Origin: Adiantum capillus-veneris
Taxonomy: Eukaryota; Streptophyta; Polypodiopsida; Polypodiales; Pteridaceae
DNA: 64,000 nucleotides
NCBI GenBank assembly: GCA_014529385.2
Contig: CM043945.1
Span: 143,662,741-143,726,740 of the forward strand
Reading direction: 5' to 3'
Shown here one piece after another: positions 46,892 to 56,484 of this stretch. Under the pieces are notes generated by a model. That model made no database searches. It was given only the letters and a program-made list of their open reading frames with translations, and was not told the DNA's origin. Position 1 is the stretch's first letter; each line of letters starts with the position of its first letter. The position numbers and the translations under genes are program-made.

Positions 46892-49800
46892 ATGAACCTA
46901 CACTCTGGGCGGGTGCTAGAACACGAGCATATTGAGGGTGCCTCTGTTCATACGGACACCCATTACCCATCCACGATAGGCTCTAGACCCTCATCGGGGA
47001 CACAAGGTAGCACCACCCAAGACCCTAAAATAGCCGCTAGTGATTCCTCCTCTGACTCAGAAATCATGGAAGCATACCCTACCCAAAACACTGAGAGAGA
47101 AGGCCATGCACCTCCCGAAGCTCCACAGCCTAGTACTAGTATGTTTAGCCGTTTCATGGAAACATTAGGTAGAGCTACTCGCTCGGAACGTGATGCAAAT
47201 GAAGCACACGAAGGGGGTGGGGAAGTGGACTCTCCTTTCACATCGCACGTGGACCCCACACCCCCAAAGAGTGTCCATGTGGATATCCTACCAACTTCTT
47301 ACCAAGAAGGCCCTGTTGAGCTACCTCCTTCAGAAGTTCCCTCTAGAGTACCGTTGGTGACAAGTAAAACCACGGGGAGCAACATTGCTTCTACCTCACA
47401 AGAAACCGTTAACATGTCGACTCTAGAAGGATTGTTCAATAATGACCATTGGACATACGACCTCCACACTGAGGTGTTGACAGATCTACACTCTGGCCAC
47501 GCCTACCATGTAGGATGGATAGAGATTGTACAATCCACCTCTAGTGCCACGAGCATCGAAGATCAACAAAAAATGATCTGTAATGTTATCCATGGCGTTA
47601 TTCAATCAGAAAGGCAAAACCGAGGGGTAAATATACTCTCAACTGGCCCCATGAGATTTCTGGATACCAGCAAGGCTCAACAGCCTACTCTATCACAAAT
47701 GGAGACTCCTCTAATGAGCCCCATGGACCCATCTTACGTCATTTCACTTGGGGTCTCTATGCAATCTGAGCCTCCGAGCGACAACTTTAGCTTCCCTAAC
47801 TTGGCCCAACCCTCTATTAAGGAAAACCCAGTGCTCACTCCAGGGATAAGCCTGACAGAGAATGTACCAATGACATCTACGGTTCGCGCAGTGCCACTAC
47901 CTAGTGTCGTAGTACCTAATATGGGGCCTCGACCATATGTGCCTGTAGCCCCTTATGCACACATGGCCCCCACACCTCCAATTGTACCACTTGTTCATGC
48001 TCCTCGACTGCCGCTCCCTAGCTCTTATCCGAGTGGACCTATGCCCAGTTATGTTCCATATCCTGCATCATCCACACATATGCCAAGACCGGTACCCGTT
48101 CCTCTCCCACATATGATTCCAAGAGTACTTCCACCGGCCCTGCCTCCTCACATAGGTGACTTGGCAACGTTTGCTCAAACCATAGGTCAATCTATCGTGA
48201 AAAATATGCGTCATGCATCTGATAGAGAGCCTGGAAGTAAGGCAGTACAAATTGCCAAACTCACGCAAAAATTCAATGGGGACGAAGATGCTAGAAAACA
48301 CATTGAAGTGTTTGAACAAGTATGTGATTCCTTAGGGGAACGCAACGAACTACATAAGTGCAATGCCTTAAGCTTGACATTAAGTGGGAAGGCTGGAGAT
48401 TGGTATAGGACCCTAAGGGTGGACGAGAAAACAATCTACCCTACCCTTTGAAGGTTGTTTCTAAAGGAGTACATACAAGAAGGTGTGCTTTGGGGTGTAG
48501 CATCTCAGCTACAGAAGGCCGAACTTAAGGAAGGAGAGTCAGTAAGGGACTTCATTAGTCGTCTAAAGCACTTAAACTCTCGTTGCCCTGTAAATGAGCG
48601 CTTCAACAATAACCAACTGCTTGATCGATTCATTCGAGGGTTGAGGAATGAAGGAATCTATAATGGACTAGTGATAAGAGGTATCACAACCTGGGAAGAT
48701 GTCACTGCCAATGCAATCCAATTAGAGGACAACTTGATGATAGCAGGCATGAGGGTGTCTACCGACACGAGATCCACTAGCTCACAAGCCATTGAGTATG
48801 AGCCCATGACTGCAAAGCCCATTGCCAATGAGCCAAAGGTATTTGAGACATTCTTGACAGACCTCACCAAGGCAATCCAAGAGTCTCTTAAGGATAGTCG
48901 ACCCCCTCAAAATAGTCACATGTATCCAAGAAGGGAGCAACAATGGTGTTCCATTTGCTTAGGTCCACATAGCACTAGTGAGTGCCCTACGTTTAGAGTA
49001 AAATTTAATGGAACTTGCAATGCATGTGGTAGGTATGGTCACCAAGCTAAGGATTGTTTAATGATCAAATGTATGATGGCAAATAGACCACCTGTAGCCT
49101 AGACGGATGCACCTCGAGCTCCTGTATTGATTCCTGCTCCACCTCTTTAGCAACTACCGCAACACATGGTCCCTAGATCTCAAAATGTTGTACAAGCTAC
49201 ACCGCTACCACCTCCTGTGCTAGGACCGCAGCCCCCGCATCCAAGAGTCGCCCCTATGAACCAAGTGGGTTGCAAGCCATCAAATGCTTATGCAGATGGC
49301 TGTGAGGAGGAAATAGACACTAGTATTGCCTACGGTCTTGATACATTGGAAGAGTGTCCTATATACTACATGGAAGATTGTTGGGGACAAGTCAAGCCGG
49401 TTTATCAAGCTGCTGCTCTCGCATCCAGAGGTCAAAATATCAACACCCAGGCTAGGAGGCCACCTCTTCAATGCTACGAGTGTGGTGGACCACATCGGGC
49501 AGCGGAGTGCCCTATTAGGCTGCAAAAGAATGGTGCACAGATGCAAATGAATCAAGGGAGCACGTCTGCAATGCCGATACTCACATGTAATCGTTGTGGC
49601 ATAGATCACTTGATTGCCCAATGCCCCTATAACCCAAATGCGCCTAAAATCACACCCCTAAATTGGGTCGAAATTGCTAGTGTGACATCGCCAATACCAC
49701 TCGTCGCACCCGCTTATGCGATTACACGGTCCATGCTTCAAGGGCCAGGCCATATCCTTGAAGAGAGAAATACCGCGTCAGTTATCCAAGCAAAGGAAAA

Positions 49801-52072
49801 GAAGACACGAAGGACGAGGTCGCAGAATACGGGAAATTCAAAGCCAAGTTCCAAAACAAACATAGGAACAGGAGATGACCCCGTGTATATAAATGACCTC
49901 GAGGATGATTCATATTCAGTCGAGACAATGGAGACTAGAACCAATACCACAAAGGGAAAGACCGACAAAGAAAACCGTAACATGGAACCAAATGAAAACC
50001 GAATAAGAGAAAACCATAAAGAGCCTCTGAAAACACCACAAGTGTTTCCAAATCCAATCCAAGACCCCCAAGATAAACCGCAGGGGCAAAAAGGGAAGAA
50101 TCATAAAAAGAATATTGGGACGTACCCAAACCCAGTAGACGAGATTGAGCAGGTGAAACATCTAAGAGGTTTAGTGGAGGAGACTCAAAGGAAACTAGAA
50201 CAAGAACCCATGCATGTCAAAATTCATGACACAGTGTTTCCCACGCAAGTTCATCCACCCCACATGAACCATAGACCGTTAGCCATATGTAGTATCATCC
50301 AATAAGGGAGTGAGGACGGGACATCAGAAAGTGAGCATACACCTTTCTTGTTGGAAAGGATGTTTAACGAAGGAATACCTGATCCCATTGAGGAATATGA
50401 GATTCCATCCTCACCAGCTCCTAGTCAAGGACCTACACCCTGCAAAACGCCAATGAATGTTGCCAAACTAGTGGACTTCATGTCTTCTGAGGTCCGAACC
50501 ACGATCATAGCAAAGCTGTATGGAGATCCTGAGTTATTCCTTGCACTTCGAGCATTCCTTAACGGAGAGCTACAAACGGGATTACCGCAGTTTGCACAAC
50601 CAAATAGGCCTGACTCGATTATGATTGATGAGGAAAATCATGTGCAATCACTTCACTTAGATGGACACGAGTCTGTGATTGAGGTACCCATTAACGAATT
50701 AGGGCAGTATTTTGAAGGCGACGAGTCTAATGCGACCCTACCCATCACTACCAAGGGATTAACTATAAAGGGAATTCTTGATGGTGGTGCGGGAGTTAGC
50801 ATCGTTACAAAAGATTTTTGGGAATCCATGGGAAAACCCCGCCTCAGTGTTACTAACATTGTGGTAAAGATGGCAAATGGTACCATAGCCAAACCTATGG
50901 GGATGCTCAAGGATCTTAAGATCAAAGTTCTAGGACACAAGGTACGACATACGTTCATTGTAATGGATTTCTCTAAACACCTTATGTCATATGAAATGAT
51001 TTTAGGACGACCATTCATGAGGGAAGCACAAATGGTTCACGATTGGTCTAAAAATCATGTCTATTTGCAATTCCAAGACTCTTTCCTTAGAGTGGAGTTG
51101 GTGGCTGGTAAGGTACACCCCTTAGGGAGTAAAACCATTATTGATCATCGCTCTGACACCACAGTTCACTCGGCCCCACTACAATATTGTTACACTTGTA
51201 AGAAGGATACAGACATTGGCCAAGATTCTCCTTATATGGATATCCTACCTGGGATGACTGAGTCGGACAATGTGGATTGGGTCCACCTAGCATCAACCAT
51301 AGACACTTGGGGAAATAGGGGGACGACCTGGGTAACACCTGAGGGGGATGAAATGCCTGTACCCTTAAATATGCTACAAGCAATGCATATCGCTTCCGAC
51401 AAGACTCATCCTAATGTAACGAAGAAAACATACAAGTGGGTCCCTAAAGCTTCTTTAGTGACCATAGCTAGTGCTAAAAAACAGAAGCCTTGTAAGAAAC
51501 GTACCACTCGCTCCAAGAAAAGTAAGAAAATGTTGCGATGGATCCCTAAACGACTATTGGAAGCCCAAGGCTACTATCAAGGAAATGATCAAATCTGGGT
51601 GCCAAAACGTAGATTGTGCTCTTACCTATCACCTGACCCAAGTGAGCCCAATCCCGTAGCTCCAAAACGAATCAATGATCGTGAAAAGAAAAAAATCACA
51701 GAATGCTACACACCCGCTCCCGAGCTAGTTTGGGTACCAAAGAAAGAACGATTTGTTCCACCTAGCTCAGGAAGGGGGGAGTCCCATGAAGATTCTAGCT
51801 CCTCATGTAATACATCCATAGAGGTAAAAGCTTCTACACAGCCTCCATCTATAGTAGTGGACCTCCATGAAGCTACCAAAGAATCCACACCTCCCAGTGT
51901 TCAAGAATCACCTGATGAACCACTTCAAGTTCGATCCTGGGAGAGTACCTTACCACCCTTGCAACTTGACGAGGCACCTAGGGTAATAGAAAACTACTGG
52001 CAAAAATCCTCACCTATTACCAACTGGAACAATTGGTTTCAAAGGGTGACAAGCTCATTTCAAACGGTATGA
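46892..52072 (+). pseudogene. GyD Gag-protease with W-V-P-K repeat tail
   Basis: One plus-strand frame from ATG 46892 to a stop ending at 52072, with internal stops at 48449 (TGA), 49100 (TAG), 49148 (TAG) and 50303 (TAA). Order: Pro/Ser-rich N-terminus; Gag core (AKLTQKFNGDEDARKHIEVF, then SVRDFISRLKHLNSRCPVNE); four zinc knuckles (CSICLGPHSTSEC, CNACGRYGHQAKDC, CYECGGPHRAAEC, CNRCGIDHLIAQC); a Lys/Glu-rich linker; retropepsin (KGILDGGAGVSIVTKDFW to SYEMILGRPFMREAQMVHDW). After about 51235 it differs from GyE and ends in a basic tail with four W-(V/I)-P-K motifs. The first stop is shared with GyE; the others are not. It would form particles but cannot reverse-transcribe. Confidence 0.9.
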
Positions 52073-53700
52073 TCTACCCAAGGAAGGGGGGAGTGTTTGT
52101 GGACATCCATCATTCACTTGTTTCCCTCTCAACCTTTTTCCCTGACCTCTCAATCTCCAATCTTAGGGAATGTACATATAAAGCTTTATACTCACAAAAA
52201 AAAAAAAAAAAGAGCAAGAGCAATTAGCAAACGAGTATGCACATTAAAGTCAAAACATTGACTTAGACCTACATATGTCACATCTGGTACAGTGAAACAG
52301 AAACCTATGCCATGAAACACCTTTGATCCTCATCACTTGAGTGATGGAGGGTAAGTAAGATTAGTACGATAGGAGTGTTTCTGTTTTAGAGTTGAGTGAT
52401 TAGCGAAGTTCTCTTTTCCCACTAATGTGCCTCCTGGAGGTATTCCTTTTGTTTCCTAGTGTGTACAGGAGCGTGTTGCTATTGATAGGATTTGGACGTT
52501 CATGGAACCTTTCTCTCGTTCACACTTCAAATCAAGGGCGACCATCAACACAAACAGGTGTTTCTTGTCCATTAGCATTGCCCTTATCTTTTTGCATCCA
52601 TGTTTGTCTGCCTTGATTGTGATTGGTAGCATAATATTCATCGCATTTGCTTAGTATCAAACATTTAATTCAATGTAATGTTTTGTCATAATCACTTGTT
52701 TAGGTTTAAAAATCAAGCAGTCCGACTAAGCTAGTTTGACCAAGCTAGATATTAGAAATCTTCTCTTAATACCATGGGGAATGCCTTCCTAATAAGCAAT
52801 GGTTACTTAGGTTCTTAATCCGATTTAGGCAGCATTGTATGAAATGTACTAGGGCTTTCTAGTGGGCTTAACCCTATTGACCTTTAGCTTAAGTATTATA
52901 AAGGGAGTTTACTAATGTGATGAGCCTGGGGAGGGTAACAGTGTTATATGACCCCCCAAAGTTACAAAATTAAAATGTTGAAAATGAACAAACAAAAAAT
53001 CAAAGTGCCACAATGTAAAATCTTACGCTCGAAGAGAAATCTCAGCTTGAATTGGTACTTCACTCACATGTATCGCCTATGGTACTAGAGCCCTAGAGGT
53101 TCCCAGTGTGGGTGCTTTTCCTTGAAAAGCAAAAAACCCAAGGCATACAAAATAAGCACACACATCAAATTGAATCAATGTGAAAAGACTTTGGGGGGTC
53201 AAAGAAAAAGTAATCAGTCAGGCGATGATTTCATGAGAAATTCCTTTTATGGTAGCTTAACTACAAGGTTTTCTAGATATAGCCTCTAGTCAGCCCTCGA
53301 ACATGAATACTTGGCTCTCGCGATTAAACAACTTAATTGACCATAGAAAATTAAGAAGCTTACCCATGGTATTAGTATTCGATCTCTAGTACCTTTCGAC
53401 CGTCAAATTAGCGACCCCAGACTTGTTTAATTTTCTACCTTTACATCTGTTTATGCATTTGATTACATTGCAATTTAATGTTCATTGCCAACAAATTGTT
53501 TGAAATTCTTTGACCAATCAATTTTTCTACCTAAAACTGCATATGCTTTTTAAGAGAATGCCATTACTATGCCAATGTTGTTTGATTTTGCAGTGACTAA
53601 AGAAGGCTAAGGACATTCATCTCAAATGCTCTTCCACCTCGACGAACCAGCTTCAACTCAATAGCTTCCGAGGACGGAATCTACATCAGGAAGGGGGGCA
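52073..53700 (+). other. GyD 3' untranslated region with two polypurine tracts
   Basis: No gene is recognisable in 1.6 kb. A purine-rich AAGGAAGGGGGGAGTG (52080-52095) lies just after the stop codon. A second AGGAAGGGGGGCA (53688-53700) touches the 3' LTR and is the functional candidate. A short A run is at 52198-52211. Confidence 0.75.
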
Positions 53701-53999
53701 TGTTAACCCTCACGGCACACGGACACCCTATGATCTATAAACGTTGTATTATTTAGAGTCAGGTACCGGGCTTGTCGGACCAATAGGAAAAGGGTAGGAG
53801 TGATCGCCGATGAGAGGCACACTCTAACTGGGACATTCAAGGGATTAGTTGGCTAAGCATGGGCGCCCAAGTGTGAATGGGGTGAGCTAATATAAAAGCC
53901 AACTAACCCTAATTTTTACTCATTCTCTCATTTGTGCAATAGAAGAGTGCTCTTGCTCCATCTCCACCTTCTCCTTCACCATCTCCTTGTGTGTGTGCG

Positions 54000-54037
<38 letters not shown>

Positions 54038-54300
54038 TGTGTGTGTGTGTGAGAGTGTGTGTGCGATCGAGCATTACGAAGGCACGACGGCGGCGAGGCG
54101 GTTGAGCGCGGCACGACTGCAGCTTCTTCTTCATCGCGGTGAGGAATCCACCACGAAGGCGAGCGTAGAGCGGTGAGTGACACACCCTTTGCTTTCTTGA
54201 GCTTGCTAGTTTAGGCTTGTTGTGTGCTTGGAGCCATTTGTGGCTCGCACACGGTGTATTGGCAAGTCCCTTGCTTCGACAGTGCGGCAAGGAGCGCACA
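53701..54300 (+). repeat. GyD 3' LTR
   Basis: 600 bases, followed by the second ATTAT copy and the resumption of CopC. Confidence 0.95.
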
Positions 54301-54956
54301 ATTATCTCAAGGAAAGGATTCCTTGAATTGAGTGGGAGTTATGGCGGAGGAAGGGAAGCTCAAGATTGAGAAGTTCAACGGCAAAAACTACCAACATTGG
54401 AAGATGCAGATTGAAGACTATCTCTACCAGAAGGACCTCTATTTGCCACTAGGCGGTCTTGCAAAGAAGCCCGCAACAATGGCAGATGAACCATGGATTG
54501 TCCTTGATCAAAAGGCACTGGGAACAATCCGGTTAAGCTTGGCGTCAACGGTGACCTTCAATGTTTCGGAGATGAAGACCACGGAGGACTTGATGAAGTC
54601 ACTTGACGACTTCTACGAGAAACCATCGGCATCCAATAAGGTATTTCTTATGAAGAGCTTGTTCAATCTAAAGATGGTAGAGAATGGTTCAGTTGGAGAA
54701 CACCTAAATGACTTTAACACAAACATAAGTCAACTTCGATCAGTGAAAATCAATTTCGATGACGAAGTGCGAGCTCTCCTTATACTATCATCTCTACCGG
54801 ATAGTTGGGACAGCCTTGTGATGGCTGTAAGTAATTCTATCTCTGGCACAAATACTCTTAAGTTTGATGATGTTGTGGGTGTTCTCCTAAGCGAGGAAAT
54901 TCGAAGGAGAAGCACAGGAGAATCATCAAGTGCTGCACTATCAGTGGAAACAAGAG
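54301..54956 (+). pseudogene. CopC Gag, N-terminal part, cut by GyE
   Basis: Starts at ATG 54341 (MAEEGKLKIEKFNGKNYQHW), preceded by the copia leader end CTCAAGGAAAGGATTCC. It reads DEPWIVLDQKALG where CopB has a stop, then the same Gag core as CopB (LILSSLPDSWDSLVMA). It is open for about 205 codons until GyE begins at 54957 after AAGAG. It would be intact here apart from the insertion. Confidence 0.92.
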
Positions 54957-55259
54957 TGTTAACCCTAACGACACACGGACACCCTATGATCTATAAACGT
55001 TGTATTGTTTAGAGTCAGGTACCAAGCTTGTCGGACCAATAGGAACAGGGTAAGGGTGATCGCCGATGACAGGCGCACTCTAACTGGAATATTCAAGGAG
55101 TTATTTGGCTAAGTATGTGCGCCCAAGTGTGAATGGGGTGAGCTCATATAAAAGCCACTAAACCTAATTTTTACTCATTCTCTCATTGTGCAATAGAAGC
55201 CGCTCTTGCTCCATCTCCACCTTCTCCTTCACCATCTCCTTGTGTGTGTGTGTGTGTAC

Positions 55260-55294
<35 letters not shown>

Positions 55295-55527
55295 TGTGTG
55301 AGAGTGTGTGTGTGATCGAGTGTTGCGGTGGCACGACGGCGGCGAGGCGGTTGAGCGCGGCGTAGCGGCGTCTCCCTCTTCTTCGCGGCGCGAGAATCCT
55401 TCATTCGCAACTACGCAGGGAGGTGAGTGACACACCATTCTTCCTTGTGAGCTTGTCTGTTGTATGATTGTGTGCTAGGAGCCTTCGTGGCTCGCACACG
55501 GCGCGTAGCAAGTCCCTAGCCGTGACA
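54957..55527 (+). repeat. GyE 5' LTR
   Basis: 571 bases and clearly related to the GyD LTRs. I count 18 differences in the first 180 bases against 53701-53880. It contains GT and GA tracts (about 55241-55315). Confidence 0.93.
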
Positions 55528-55549
55528 TTTTTGGCGCCGCTGCCGGGGA
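55528..55549 (+). other. GyE primer-binding site
   Basis: TTTTTGGCGCCGCTGCCGGG follows the LTR at once, as in GyD. Athila type. Confidence 0.85.
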
Positions 55550-56484
55550 GCTGCTGCGCGTGAAGCTCCAATGGCGACCTGTAAATTGTATTGAAGCTAT
55601 TTTTTATGTAGGAAAGGCGCGGCTTAAGTTTGATTATTGTTGTCATGCAAAAACAGTAGAGAAAGACACAATGTTGTTGACTGCATTCAAGTTTTCTGTG
55701 TTCTGTTAATCTCTGTTTTGCTAGTTCTATTAAGCTCAGATTTCAGCTTACACAGTTAGCATTTCCTACGTTTCTACGTTTTCTGCATTTTCTGGTTTGC
55801 ACTGCACAGTTCTATCAAGTTTCAATTTTCTGTATTTTCTGTGTTTTCGGGTTCGTGCACAGTTAGGCGCACAGTTAGTTAATTAAGTAGGTTAGTAATT
55901 AGGTGAACCACTGATTAGCAGGTCAGTAGGTAGGTGAGACAGTAAATAGTTAGGTGAGGTCAACACGCATCAAAACACGTACCAAATAAAAATTTTCGAA
56001 AAATAAAAACATGAGTGAGGGGGAGGTTATAAAAACGGACGGGTTGGTTTGTATAAAAGTGAGATCGGGATCATTTGACCCAATCCCAATCCCAATCCCA
56101 GGCCCAGGCTCTGTCTCTGTCTTATGATATAGGGAAGTCTCACTCCTATATATATAGGCTAGACTCACAAGGAGGGAGTGAGGACTGTGGGATAAGTCCT
56201 ACACTCTCCTCTCCTTCATTGCACACTAGGACTTGCTATTTGGAGCCTAGTTCCCCGGCTAGGAAAAGACTGTTTCGAGCTTTTCTGGAGCAAAATAGAA
56301 CCAAACAGTGGGCTGTAAAGCACAACGCGTCCCTCCTAGCGATACGCTCGTTTTGAGCTATCACACGGCCCATTCCACGACACGCTCTAAAAAATCTAGC
56401 AAAAAAACAAACAAAAAACAAGCAAAAAACTAGTCACAAGGCCTCCTAGAGCAGCTTTTTGACACCTTAGGGTATCAAAATCAC
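55550..56484 (+). other. GyE leader
   Basis: No gene. It is homologous in layout to the GyD leader but clearly diverged. It has TTTTCTGC-type T-rich pieces (55760-55850) and a short CCCAAT hexamer array (56079-56110). Confidence 0.75.

Larger units (their letters stand above)
45171..54300 (+). mobile_element. GyD: non-autonomous Athila-like gypsy element (gag-protease only)
   Basis: LTRs of 600 bases each lie at 45171-45770 and 53701-54300. Both begin TGTTAACCC and end GCGCACA. ATTAT flanks both sides (45166-45170 and 54301-54305), and CopB shows the empty site with a single ATTAT. A primer-binding site and a G-rich polypurine tract are in place. The internal region has one long gag-protease frame with four stops, ending at 52072, and no RT, RNase H or integrase. 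Few substitutions separate the two LTRs, so the insertion is fairly recent. Confidence 0.94.
44334..54956 (+). mobile_element. CopC: copia element of the CopB family, split by GyD (and by GyE at 54957)
   Basis: The 5' LTR (44334-45132), primer-binding site and leader to 45170 match CopB. After GyD the same element resumes at 54301 with the end of the leader and gag, up to 54956, where GyE begins. CopB shows the uninterrupted sequence at both break points, so it serves as an empty-site control. The rest of CopC lies beyond the window, past GyE. Confidence 0.93.

Noticed and set aside
49280-50161. Minus-strand frames opposite GyD gag (and the same opposite GyE)
   Set aside because: They are antisense shadows of the conserved gag frame; their resemblance between copies only reflects the near-identical DNA.
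53701-55527. A single element with three LTRs (45171, 53701, 54957)
   Set aside because: CopC gag (54301-54956) separates the last two, the target duplication ATTAT closes GyD, and the third LTR is about 10 percent different and starts a new element.
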